Shown here in pieces: positions 18,927 to 26,971 of a stretch of 27,039 nucleotides of DNA. This DNA comes from JASMTM01 sp964441735. GTDB lineage: Bacteria; Thermotogota; Thermotogae; Petrotogales; Kosmotogaceae. Position 1 is the first letter of the stretch. Every line of letters begins with the position of its first letter. The stretch is taken from the NCBI GenBank assembly GCA_964441735.1, contig CAYTVB010000023.1, forward strand, positions 1 through 27,039, in the 5' to 3' direction. The position numbers and the translations under genes are program-made. The notes beneath the pieces are model-generated. The model ran no database searches and was not told where the DNA came from. It worked only from the letters and a program-made list of their open reading frames with translations.

Positions 18927-20318
18927 TTAACCTATACTGTTGTCCATTTCAATATTTATCAACCTGTTAAGCTCAACCGCATACTCAAGTGGTAATTCCT
19001 TTGTAATAGGTTCAATAAATCCTCTGACTATCATTGCTTTTGCGTCATCTTCTGATAGCCCTCTTGACATTATGTAGAAGAGTTCTTCCTCTCCAATACG
19101 GCCTATCTTTGCTTCATGCCCAATATCCGAAAGACTATTTCCTACATCTATTACAGGGTATGTGTCCGCTCTGGAGTTATTATCAACCATCATAGATGTA
19201 CATTTTACGGAAGATCTGGATTTTTTCGCTTCTTTATCGATTTTTAACAAACCTCTATAGAATGCCCAGCCTCCATTAACACTGATACTTCTCATATCTA
19301 TATTAGAACTGCTTTCAGTACCTAAATGAATCACTTTAGATCCAGTGTCCATATGCTGTCCATTTCCAGCATATGTTACACCAAGATGGTATGCATGGGA
19401 CTTTCTTCCCTTCAAAATGGTAGTGGGATACAACATTGTTTTTTCACTGCCAAGTGATCCGGAAACCCACTCCATAGTTCCATTATCTTCAACAATTGCT
19501 CTCTTTGTATTAAGATTAAAGGTATTCTTTGACCAATTTTGTATGGTAGAATATCGCACACTTGCATCCTCTTTTACGTGAATCTCAACCATACCAGCAT
19601 GTAGATTATGAACATTGTATCGGGGAGCCGAACAACCCTCTATGAAATGAACTTTACTTCCTTCATCAGCAATTATCAGGGTGTGCTCGAATTGACCGGT
19701 TCCCTGAGCATTCATTCTAAAATACGCCTGCAAAGGTAGTGATACTTTTGTATTTTCTGGAACATAAACGAAGGACCCTCCACTCCAGATTGCACCATGT
19801 AATGCAGCATACTTGTGATAACCTGCAGGAACAAGCTTCATAAAATACTGCTTGACTAATTCAGGGAAGTTTTGAACAGCAGTTTCCATATCTAGAAATA
19901 CAACACCCATATGTTCCAGTTCCTTCTTTATATTCTGATACACTACCTCAGAATCATACTGAGCACCAACGCCTGCAAGTGCTTTTCTTTCTGACTCTGG
20001 AATGCCCAATCGTTCAAAAGTGTCTTTAATTTCATATGGTACATCATCCCAGCTATTACCTTTATTTGCGTCCGGTCTTAAATAAGGAATAATCTTTTGA
20101 ATATCAAGCTCACCTGTATCTACCCCAAAATGGGGTTCTTTGATACTTTTGTAACTTTCAAGAGAACGAAGTCTGTGTTCTAGCATCCATTCGGGTTCGT
20201 TCTTATAAGAAGAAATTTGCTCAATCAGCTTTTTGTTTATACCGGGTTTGCTTTTTGTAGAATATTTAACCTCGTGCTTAAAATTAAAGACTTTATCATC
20301 AACAAAGATATTATTCAT
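18927..20318 (-). CDS. sufB: SufB Fe-S assembly scaffold subunit
   Basis: A 463-aa SufB. It shows the typical long N-terminal region (LRSLESYKSIKEPHFG), the conserved EGCSAPRYN segment with C229, which corresponds to a cysteine considered important for sulfur or cluster handling in SufB, and the terminal signature EEELFYIMSRGLSEDDAKAM. It is the scaffold on which SufBC2D assembles clusters. A GTG at 20327 overlaps the sufC stop, but GGGAGAG lies eight bases before ATG 20318, so that ATG is preferred. Confidence 0.95.
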   Translation of the reverse strand: MNNIFVDDKVFNFKHEVKYSTKSKPGINKKLIEQISSYKNEPEWMLEHRLRSLESYKSIKEPHFGVDTGELDIQKIIPYLRPDANKGNSWDDVPYEIKDTFERLGIPESERKALAGVGAQYDSEVVYQNIKKELEHMGVVFLDMETAVQNFPELVKQYFMKLVPAGYHKYAALHGAIWSGGSFVYVPENTKVSLPLQAYFRMNAQGTGQFEHTLIIADEGSKVHFIEGCSAPRYNVHNLHAGMVEIHVKEDASVRYSTIQNWSKNTFNLNTKRAIVEDNGTMEWVSGSLGSEKTMLYPTTILKGRKSHAYHLGVTYAGNGQHMDTGSKVIHLGTESSSNIDMRSISVNGGWAFYRGLLKIDKEAKKSRSSVKCTSMMVDNNSRADTYPVIDVGNSLSDIGHEAKIGRIGEEELFYIMSRGLSEDDAKAMIVRGFIEPITKELPLEYAVELNRLINIEMDNSIG

Positions 20319-20323
20319 TGAAT

Positions 20324-21070
20324 TCACTCTCCCGATTCAGCTCTGGCAAATGTGTACCCAGATTGTTCAATCTGTTCGGCCAATTCCTTTCCTCCACTAT
20401 TCATAATTTTACCTGCTACCAGTACATGTACATTATCCGGAACAATGTATTCTAAAATCCTTTTATAATGTGTGATTAGTAATAATCCAGTATTGTTGTT
20501 TCGAAATTCATTTACTGTGGCTGCTATTTCTTTCAATGCGTCCACATCAAGTCCAGAATCAATTTCATCAAGGATGGCAATTTTCTTCTTTAAAAATGCA
20601 AGCTGGATAATCTCGTTTTTCTTTTTCTCTCCACCCGAAAAACCAACATTCAGATACCTATTTAAAAATTCAGAACTCACGTTCATATCCTTGATTATTC
20701 CTTCCAATTCTCGATTCATTTTTATCATTGAGCCCTGATCATCTTTCTTTTTTGCAGTGAATAAGAAGTTCCTTAGTTTAATACCATTTATTTCTGGCGG
20801 ATGCTGAAAAGATAAGTAAATTCCCTTATTTGCCCTTTCATCAACGCTCAGTCCATTTATAACTTCGCCATTGTATATGATCTTACCTGAAGTAATAGAA
20901 TATTTTGGGCTTCCCATTATCACATTGGCCAGTGTAGATTTACCACTACCATTAGGGCCCATAATAACATGGGTTTCACCCTCCTTTATCTCCAGATTTA
21001 TGCCCTTCAAAATTTCAACATCTTCGTCAGCCAGTTTCACATGAAGATTTTCTATTTTTAGCAACTCCAT
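20324..21070 (-). CDS. sufC: SufC ABC-type ATPase
   Basis: A 248-aa ABC ATPase that powers the SufBC2D complex. Motifs: Walker A GPNGSGKST (about 39-47), Q-loop FQHPPEI, the SufC-type signature FSGGEKKKNE, Walker B with IAILDEIDSGLD, and the H-loop histidine in LLLITHYKRI. There is no membrane domain gene nearby, as expected for a soluble Suf ATPase. ATG 21070 is preceded by an excellent AAGGAGGAG. It is the first gene of the operon. Confidence 0.97.
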   Translation of the reverse strand: MELLKIENLHVKLADEDVEILKGINLEIKEGETHVIMGPNGSGKSTLANVIMGSPKYSITSGKIIYNGEVINGLSVDERANKGIYLSFQHPPEINGIKLRNFLFTAKKKDDQGSMIKMNRELEGIIKDMNVSSEFLNRYLNVGFSGGEKKKNEIIQLAFLKKKIAILDEIDSGLDVDALKEIAATVNEFRNNNTGLLLITHYKRILEYIVPDNVHVLVAGKIMNSGGKELAEQIEQSGYTFARAESGE

Positions 21071-21105
21071 TTTGTCTCCTCCTTAATGCCGAGTATTTCT
21101 ATCTG

Positions 21106-21114
21106 ATTATAACA
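21106..21114 (-). promoter_or_regulatory. Extended -10 promoter of the suf operon
   Basis: On the minus strand TGTTATAAT (21114-21106) is a perfect TATAAT with the TGn extension. The -35 region (ATGAAA at 17 bases) is weak, which suits an activator-assisted promoter. Transcription would start near 21099, about 30 nt before sufC. Confidence 0.6.
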
Positions 21115-21134
21115 TAGGAATCTTTACTTTTCAT

Positions 21135-21163
21135 TTGAGTGCTTAATGCACTTCTGGTAGAAT
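21135..21163 (+). promoter_or_regulatory. Promoter of the DUF368 gene
   Basis: TTGAGT (21135-21140), 17 bases, then TAGAAT (21158-21163) with a TGG extension just before it (TGn). The expected transcript start is about 21170, directly at the G-rich ribosome site. This places the first in-frame GTG (21139) upstream of the transcript. Confidence 0.6.
21138..21152. promoter_or_regulatory. Perfect inverted repeat between suf and DUF368 promoters
   Basis: AGTGC-TTAAT-GCACT is a 15-bp inverted repeat with 5-bp arms. It lies between the -35 and -10 boxes of the DUF368 promoter and about 46 bp upstream of the predicted suf start site. This is a good position for a repressor of one gene and activator of the other. 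The binding protein is unknown. Confidence 0.4.
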
Positions 21164-21183
21164 TATTCGAAGGGGGGCTGACT

Positions 21184-22011
21184 ATTCTAAGTTTTATAGT
21201 AGGCTTTTTAATGGGAATAGCCAACTTAATACCTGGAGTAAGCGGAGGAACTATGGCATTAATAGGCGGGATCTACGACCGTTTGATTTCATCTATTAAT
21301 GCTGTAATCACTTTTAACATTAATCGAGATATTGTCTTTTTTTTACTAAAACTCGTTACAGGTATTGTTATAGCCATCTTTGGATTTTCTTATTTAATGA
21401 ACCATGCTATTGAAAACATTCCTGGATATACTTACGGTTGTTTTATTGGACTTGTTGGAGGCTCTATACCCTTCGTAATGAAAAGAAGAACCAGAGGAAG
21501 AAGCAGTAATTATCTTTTCATGGTGTTAGGTGTAGTAATTGTTGTTTTCCTCGCGGTTTTTTCGCATACTTCAGAAATGGCAGATGAAACCAATCAGCTA
21601 TCACATTCCTTTGAATCGCTTATCTACGACAGCGTGGCAGGCTTTTTCGGTGCAGCATCAATGATACTCCCTGGACTAAGCGGAGCATTCATTTTGCTTA
21701 TAATGAATGAATATGTAAGAATTTTGGAGGCAATATCATCACTGGATTTCTTAATCCTGTCTTTTTTAGGTGCAGGAATTTTGCTGGGAATAGCTTTCAT
21801 CAGTCGCCTTTTAAAAAGACTACTGAACAAATATCCTTCAGAAACGTTTTCTTTCCTTGCTGGTTTAATGATTGGTTCAATTCCTGATCTTGCAGTGAGA
21901 GCGGGTAATTATCCAGAGATAACCTTTAATGTAATTGTGGGTATTATATTTGGTTTACTTTTATCTGTTTTACTTTCCAGAGCAGGTAATAGAAACAAAG
22001 GCAGATTATAG
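21184..22011 (+). CDS. DUF368 membrane protein, PopT-type undecaprenyl-phosphate translocase
   Basis: A polytopic membrane protein of about 275 aa with the DUF368 hallmark GFLMGIANLIPGVSGGTMAL at the N-terminus and a second, inverted-repeat-like PGLSGAF segment in the middle. About eight hydrophobic segments are visible. DUF368 proteins (PopT) recycle undecaprenyl phosphate across the inner membrane for cell-wall synthesis. Frame and end are certain but the start is not. The open frame begins at GTG 21139 with no ribosome site and upstream of the predicted transcript start. AAGGGGGG (21170-21177) points to ATT 21184, a rare but known start codon. The first internal ATG (21211) would cut into the conserved first segment. 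Divergent from suf and convergent with a tRNA two bases after its stop. Confidence 0.85.
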   Translation: MLSFIVGFLMGIANLIPGVSGGTMALIGGIYDRLISSINAVITFNINRDIVFFLLKLVTGIVIAIFGFSYLMNHAIENIPGYTYGCFIGLVGGSIPFVMKRRTRGRSSNYLFMVLGVVIVVFLAVFSHTSEMADETNQLSHSFESLIYDSVAGFFGAASMILPGLSGAFILLIMNEYVRILEAISSLDFLILSFLGAGILLGIAFISRLLKRLLNKYPSETFSFLAGLMIGSIPDLAVRAGNYPEITFNVIVGIIFGLLLSVLLSRAGNRNKGRL

Positions 22012-22013
22012 TG

Positions 22014-22089
22014 TGGTGTGCCCGGTGGGATTCGAACCCACAATCTTTGGAGCCGGAATCCAGTGCTCAATCCATTGAGCTACGGGCAC
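22014..22089 (-). tRNA. tRNA-Arg (anticodon CCG)
   Basis: A complete 76-nt cloverleaf on the minus strand. The acceptor stem GTGCCCG/CGGGCAC is perfect. The D arm is GCTC/GAGC, the anticodon loop is TTCCGGC with CCG at positions 34-36, and the T arm is GTGGG-TTCGAAT-CCCAC. A discriminator A and an encoded CCA follow. The outermost anticodon-stem pair is C-A rather than Watson-Crick. It reads CGG arginine codons. It is downstream of the recJ-ruvX genes on the same strand, and no separate promoter is obvious. Confidence 0.95.
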
Positions 22090-22786
22090 AAATTTTGTAA
22101 GTATATATTTTCTTATCTTTTATTAGTTCATCAGGACAGTTTGTAAAATTATCTTTTCTTAATACTATTGATGAATATAGATCCGTTTTAACATCTTCAA
22201 TTAAATTTAAAGGAGAATATCCTTTCCTCTTAAGTAGAAAAAAAATTTGCGGGTCATTTGTAAAAATTATTACATCTTCTACTACCTCATGAATAGAAAA
22301 AACGATTTCAGGATTCACAGGATAATATACCAGCAATTTTTCCTCTGATAGATTATCCCAATCAGGTATCCATCCCGGAAAGTGTTCAACAATTCTATGA
22401 GCATTCGTTGATTCTGGATTGAATCTTCTTAGAATGTTTAGCGCACTCAATGAGTCTTTATTATCATCGAAACTTTTCCTGGTAGTTGCTGTAAACCGCG
22501 AACTTTCTGTAGAGAGTCTCTCATCAAAAAGCCATACAGGTACACTCATTATCTTAAATAATTTTATAGCAAAAGATATTGCTTTCATTGATATTTCATT
22601 ATATCTTCCCGACATCGAGAGAGGCAGTCCTACCACAATAGAATCTATACTTTTCTCTTTTACTACTCCAAGGATCTTTTCTTTATAGTTATCAATTGTA
22701 ATCATTCTAAGAGGCATATCAACTGATTCTATAGAAATTGCCAATCCAAGTCGTTTTGTTCCGAAATCAATTCCCAGTTTATTCAT
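22067..22786 (-). CDS. ruvX: RuvX/YqgF-family RNase H-fold nuclease with C-terminal extension
   Basis: A 239-aa protein. The first 140 residues are a YqgF (RuvX) domain: D7 in GIDFGTKRLGLAIS, VGLPLSMSG, E89 in FDERLST, and D111 in KDSLSALNIL at the third catalytic position. The family acts in 16S rRNA 5'-end processing and was proposed as a Holliday junction resolvase. Normal length is about 135-150 aa; the roughly 100 residues after FPGW form an alpha/beta extension I do not recognise. ATG 22786 has AGGAA six bases upstream and overlaps the previous gene by eight bases. The frame ends inside the tRNA-Arg gene, so the final residues (CARSSMD) are encoded by tRNA sequence. Confidence 0.85.
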   Translation of the reverse strand: MNKLGIDFGTKRLGLAISIESVDMPLRMITIDNYKEKILGVVKEKSIDSIVVGLPLSMSGRYNEISMKAISFAIKLFKIMSVPVWLFDERLSTESSRFTATTRKSFDDNKDSLSALNILRRFNPESTNAHRIVEHFPGWIPDWDNLSEEKLLVYYPVNPEIVFSIHEVVEDVIIFTNDPQIFFLLKRKGYSPLNLIEDVKTDLYSSIVLRKDNFTNCPDELIKDKKIYTYKICARSSMD

Positions 22787-23033
22787 AGAACATTCCTATA
22801 ATATTTTCTCTATACGTCTTATATTCAGCTACATGAATATTGTACTTTTTTAGTATTTTTAAAACTTCTTGAAGATCATTCTCATTAATAGCTAAAAATA
22901 ATTCTGTAGTATTTTTGCAATTCTTCGAAGGGAAAATTTTTGCAAATATCGTTGCTTCCCTAATACAATTTAATGCTTTTAACGCTTCATCTTTTCTAAT
23001 TGATAAAATGGTATTCAAATCTAATGTGTCCAT
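22779..23033 (-). CDS. Small protein of unknown function between recJ and ruvX
   Basis: An 84-aa protein of unrecognised family. It has an N-terminal helix pair (about 1-32), then an alternating strand-helix-strand pattern (TELFLAI, NDLQEVLKILKKY, NIHVAEYKTY) faintly like half of an ACT domain; this is not firm. Its ATG shares the last base of the recJ TAA (TAATG), and its end overlaps ruvX by eight bases. That tight packing is the main evidence it is real. The ribosome site is weak, consistent with re-initiation after recJ. Confidence 0.7.
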   Translation of the reverse strand: MDTLDLNTILSIRKDEALKALNCIREATIFAKIFPSKNCKNTTELFLAINENDLQEVLKILKKYNIHVAEYKTYRENIIGMFYE

Positions 23034-26000
23034 TAGCTTTTTAGAATCTCACTGCCTTTCATCAGGTTTCTCAAAAGTGACCTTGTAGTGGTGGTTGATA
23101 ATCTTGATGCATACCATCTACTCATCCTTTTTTCAGGTATTCCTTCCCGATATCTGAGTGTTTTTTTCATTTCATTACTGCTAAATGTTTTTCCGTTAAG
23201 GTTTTTCCATACCTCGCCATCGTATTCGACATGCTTCATTTCTTCAAGTATTGCGAGATTGACCTTCGTTTCAATATTACTCAAACTCAAAGCTTTTCTG
23301 ATATCTTTATCAGAAGCAGGAAGAACATCAATTATATCCTGATAAAGTCCCTGAACCTCTTCACAGGTTGGAAATAGTTTATCAATTTTATTGACGTTGG
23401 ACAGCAGATCAGTTTTGTTAAAAGCTAGATTCAAAAAGAGTTCTGTATCATCTCCCGGTTTGGTTGAAACAGCGTCAAGCATTTCAAGAAAATTCTTTGG
23501 GGCGTTATAGAAAACAATATTTGAATTTCCAAGCATGACACCAAGTCCATCACTGGACGGAGTGGCGATTAAAACCTTTATTTTTTGACGTTCTATCAGT
23601 GAGTAAATATTCATTCGCTGAAAGTACTTCAGAAGGTAGTTATAGAAAATCAGCTCTCCATTTTGCAATGTGTGCGACAGTTTTTCACCAAGGGTTTTCG
23701 TTAAAGCAACAGTCTTGTTTGGTGAGTCAACCATTATAGCTACATTTTCTCCGTGTCTTACCAGGGAAAGTATCTGGTCAACTTTTTTCCTTGTACCTCT
23801 GTTGTCAATTATACCTACATGCTTTATAGGAACAGGATTGTATATGTAATCTATGCAAAAGTTTTCCATTAACTTTTCAACATCATCACAAAAGATACTC
23901 CCGGTAAAACCGCATTTTTGCATAATTTCAGGAAGAATGTCCATTAGTTTTTTGTAATCAGGATGATCCTTGTAGATCTCAGAAAAAATATATACAGGTT
24001 CATCAAAGATTATCTCATCAAACTCTTCCAGGAAGTAATCAAAATTATCCATAAAAAATGACAATGTGCTAAAAACAACAGAACTAGCTGGATCGCCTCT
24101 ATAAAGAGAATTAGCATACAAAGGTTTAACTGGATCCAAATAGTGTTGAAGAGAATGAAATGTATGAGCCAGTGTACTATTTAGACCAGATACAATCACT
24201 GTTTTTTTCTCATTTCTATAGTTGTTTAGAATCTTCCATGCGAGATGTAGATGTTTTAACCTTATATTACCAAAGGTACCCCAGGGATTTTTGGAACTTA
24301 TCTTCATAAAACTATAAGCTTTGTGTGAAAGCTTCTTTTCCAGTTCAGAAACAATTAAAGAAACATCCACTCTTGGTTCGTTCCCAAAGGGTTGCTGATT
24401 CTTCCAGTCCCTTATAAATTCAAAAACAAAGTTTTTATCCCTTACTTCTTCCTCGAATACTGGATCTATGTAGATATTGGCATCCACCAGAGAAAGTTTA
24501 ACCGTTTCGATATCACCATACATATTGTCTCTTTTTATATTAACTACTACATCAGCTTTAAGCAAGCTTGGTTTAACATAGCGGTATTCCTCTAGGAGTT
24601 TACTCATTCCAAAACCAATAGCAAAAATCTTTTGTTCTCCTGATCTCAGGATCAATTTCAAATGATTTCCATTATTTCCAAAGACCTTTGCTTTTTGAAT
24701 ATTTAAATCCTTTATTAGAAATCTTGGTTCAGGGTTTGAATGTCCAAATGGTCTCAATACATCGAGAACCTTCAATGTTTTCGATTCAATTTCATCAAGG
24801 TTTATTTCTTCATCAATCTCTATAGTGTGCAGTGGTAAATCTTCTCCGTAGATTTTCCTGTAAGCTTTATTAATTCTTTTTCTCATTAGGGGTATATTTT
24901 CTTTTTTTATGCTAAACCCAGCAGCCATTTCGTGACCACCAAATTCCTCAAATAGATCACTGATTTCATATAGCAAAGTAATTATACTTACCCCCGAAGG
25001 ACTTCTGGCTGACCCTTTACCTATATCTTCAGACGTTGAAATAAGGAAAACCGGTTTATTGTACATCGATACCAATCTGGATGCTACAATACCCAGAACG
25101 CCCAGATGCCAGTTTTCTCCATACATAACAAGCACTCTTGCTTCTCTTAGTTCTTCATCTGATACAATTTCTTTCTTCACATGTTCAAAAATTTTCGCTT
25201 CGATCATCTGTCTGTTCTGATTATGCTTGAGTAAACGCCTGGCAATTGACATGGTTTCTTTCTCGTCTTCACTGATAAGTAACTCAAGAGCTACTATGGC
25301 AGAATCCATTCTGCCTGCTGCATTTAGTTTCGGGGCAATTTTGAAAGCGATATCTTTAGCGGTTATGGTTTCAGCATTAATTCGCAAAAATCCCAGTAGC
25401 GCTTTCAAACCGGGCAAAGGATTACTCTGAATCTTTCTGGTGCCTTCCCGAACTATGTATCTATTCTCGTCCTTTAATGGTACGATATCAGCTATTGTTC
25501 CCAGTGCAACAATATCCAGAAAATCTTCTGGATTTAGAGGTAGTTTCATAGCTTCATTTAAAGCACACATCAACTTATATGCAACGCCGACGCCTGCGAG
25601 ACCTTTGAAAGGATAATCATCATCAGGTCTTTTTGGATTAATAACAGCTTCTGCAGGAGGCAAAGAATCCTTTATTTCATGATGATCGCTAACAACAACC
25701 TTAAATCCCAGATCTTTTGCATATTTTATCTCTTCTACCGAGGTAACGCCACAATCTACCGTAATTAAAATTCTATGGCCTTTATCATAGAGTTCTTTTA
25801 TGGCTTCTTTACTCAGACCATAGCCCTCCTCAAGCCTAAGAGGAATGTAGTAGTGAACATTAAATCCCATTTTTTTCATTGCAAGGTAAAGCAAAGCCGT
25901 AGATGTTACTCCATCAACATCATAATCACCAAAAACAACTATTGATTCATTTTGTGGAGCTTTCAATATTGTGTTTACAGCTTTATCCATATCTTTAAGG

Positions 26001-26176
26001 AGATATGGATCGTGAAGTGTACTTCTTTCAGGGCTTATGAAGGACATTGCTTCGTTAATGTCGCTGATGTTTCGTTTAACAAGCAATCTTGCTAAAAATT
26101 CATCAACCCCAAGATACTCCATAAGTCGTGATACCGCGGTATCATCAGACTTACGGAGCTTCCACTCCTTTCTCAT
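23033..26176 (-). CDS. recJ: RecJ-type single-strand DNA exonuclease with helicase-like C-terminal extension
   Basis: A 1047-aa protein. Residues 1 to about 580 are a full RecJ: DHH motifs DYDVDG (84-89), VDCGV and SDHHE (D164-H165-H166), the DHHA1 motif GGHEMAAGF (from 413), and an OB-like domain (about 490-570). RecJ degrades single-stranded DNA 5' to 3' during recombination and repair. The remaining 460 residues resemble a degenerate SF2 helicase half pair: VIVSGLNST, IIFDEP near 722, NVAIMVDSPNKT, and KVLIATPSSDGLG near 867, with no proper Walker A. Firmicute RecJ proteins carry a shorter C-terminal domain of this kind. ATG 26176 follows AAGGTG; the open frame upstream is AT-rich promoter DNA. 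Confidence 0.9.
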   Translation of the reverse strand: MRKEWKLRKSDDTAVSRLMEYLGVDEFLARLLVKRNISDINEAMSFISPERSTLHDPYLLKDMDKAVNTILKAPQNESIVVFGDYDVDGVTSTALLYLAMKKMGFNVHYYIPLRLEEGYGLSKEAIKELYDKGHRILITVDCGVTSVEEIKYAKDLGFKVVVSDHHEIKDSLPPAEAVINPKRPDDDYPFKGLAGVGVAYKLMCALNEAMKLPLNPEDFLDIVALGTIADIVPLKDENRYIVREGTRKIQSNPLPGLKALLGFLRINAETITAKDIAFKIAPKLNAAGRMDSAIVALELLISEDEKETMSIARRLLKHNQNRQMIEAKIFEHVKKEIVSDEELREARVLVMYGENWHLGVLGIVASRLVSMYNKPVFLISTSEDIGKGSARSPSGVSIITLLYEISDLFEEFGGHEMAAGFSIKKENIPLMRKRINKAYRKIYGEDLPLHTIEIDEEINLDEIESKTLKVLDVLRPFGHSNPEPRFLIKDLNIQKAKVFGNNGNHLKLILRSGEQKIFAIGFGMSKLLEEYRYVKPSLLKADVVVNIKRDNMYGDIETVKLSLVDANIYIDPVFEEEVRDKNFVFEFIRDWKNQQPFGNEPRVDVSLIVSELEKKLSHKAYSFMKISSKNPWGTFGNIRLKHLHLAWKILNNYRNEKKTVIVSGLNSTLAHTFHSLQHYLDPVKPLYANSLYRGDPASSVVFSTLSFFMDNFDYFLEEFDEIIFDEPVYIFSEIYKDHPDYKKLMDILPEIMQKCGFTGSIFCDDVEKLMENFCIDYIYNPVPIKHVGIIDNRGTRKKVDQILSLVRHGENVAIMVDSPNKTVALTKTLGEKLSHTLQNGELIFYNYLLKYFQRMNIYSLIERQKIKVLIATPSSDGLGVMLGNSNIVFYNAPKNFLEMLDAVSTKPGDDTELFLNLAFNKTDLLSNVNKIDKLFPTCEEVQGLYQDIIDVLPASDKDIRKALSLSNIETKVNLAILEEMKHVEYDGEVWKNLNGKTFSSNEMKKTLRYREGIPEKRMSRWYASRLSTTTTRSLLRNLMKGSEILKS

Positions 26177-26218
26177 TTTTTCACCTTCTCTCTTTTTTTC
26201 CTTTGTAAAAATTATATC

Positions 26219-26245
26219 ATTATATACAATCTTTATTGCTTGCAA
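26219..26245 (-). promoter_or_regulatory. Candidate promoter for recJ
   Basis: On the minus strand TTGCAA (26245-26240) and TATAAT (26224-26219) are 15 bases apart. A second TATAAT (26216-26211) follows directly. Both lie 35-50 bases before the recJ ATG. The region is AT-rich, so the exact boxes are uncertain. Confidence 0.4.
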
Positions 26246-26281
26246 AAAATTACTAAAAACAAAATATTGTAGAATATACAT

Positions 26282-26971
26282 ATGATGAGAATTGACAAAT
26301 ATATTTCCCGATTTTTAGGACTATCTAGAAAAAATGCCAAGAAAAGAATTCGTTCCGGCAGTGTAAAAATAAACGATGAAATAGTCATTGATCCTTCAAT
26401 TAAATTAAATATGAATGAAAAAGTGACTTTCGATGGTGAGCTTATTGTGCCTTACGGAAATGTCTACATATTGCTGAATAAACCTGTAGGTTATGTTTGT
26501 TCAAGAAACGAAAAAGAGGCTCCAACTGCCTTTTCACTCGTGGATGAAATTTATGAAAAAGAATTGTCTGTGGCTGGAAGGCTTGATAAGGATGCGAGAG
26601 GCATGCTAATACTAACGAATAATGGAAACTTTATACATCACGTCATAAATCCAAAGTTTAATATTCAGAAAGAGTACTTGATAACAGTTACCTATGAACT
26701 AGAGTCCCGTCAAATAGAACAGCTACTGACACCAATCAAGATTAATAATGAATTCTATTCAGCAGAAGACATAGAATGGAAAGACCCTTTCACATTCAGG
26801 ATTGTCCTGACAGAGGGTAAGTTCCATGAAATCAAGAAAATGGTACATTATCTTGGTTCGGAAACTAAAGATATTTTTAGAGTGAGAATAGGAAATTTAT
26901 TGATACCTGAATCGTTAAAAGAAGGTGAATACAAAGAATTAACTCCAGATGAAACAAATCGAGTAGGGTAA
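26282..26971 (+). CDS. RsuA/RluB-family 16S/23S rRNA pseudouridine synthase, 3' end altered by intron
   Basis: A 229-aa protein. An S4 RNA-binding domain (about 3-60, RIDKYISRFLGLSRKNAK) is followed by the catalytic domain with GRLDKDARGMLILTNNG (catalytic D102). It converts a uridine in rRNA to pseudouridine; the target position is not readable. The C-terminus is at normal length up to LTPDE, as in the RsuA tail. The last codons (RVG and TAA) lie within the 3' end of an antisense group II intron. No ribosome site precedes ATG 26282. A TAGAAT at 26270-26275 ends seven bases before the ATG, so the mRNA may be leaderless. It is divergent from recJ. Confidence 0.9.
   Translation: MMRIDKYISRFLGLSRKNAKKRIRSGSVKINDEIVIDPSIKLNMNEKVTFDGELIVPYGNVYILLNKPVGYVCSRNEKEAPTAFSLVDEIYEKELSVAGRLDKDARGMLILTNNGNFIHHVINPKFNIQKEYLITVTYELESRQIEQLLTPIKINNEFYSAEDIEWKDPFTFRIVLTEGKFHEIKKMVHYLGSETKDIFRVRIGNLLIPESLKEGEYKELTPDETNRVG

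Noticed and set aside
22779..23033. ACT-domain regulator
   Set aside because: Only a faint strand-helix-strand pattern; too short and lacking the usual glycine turn.
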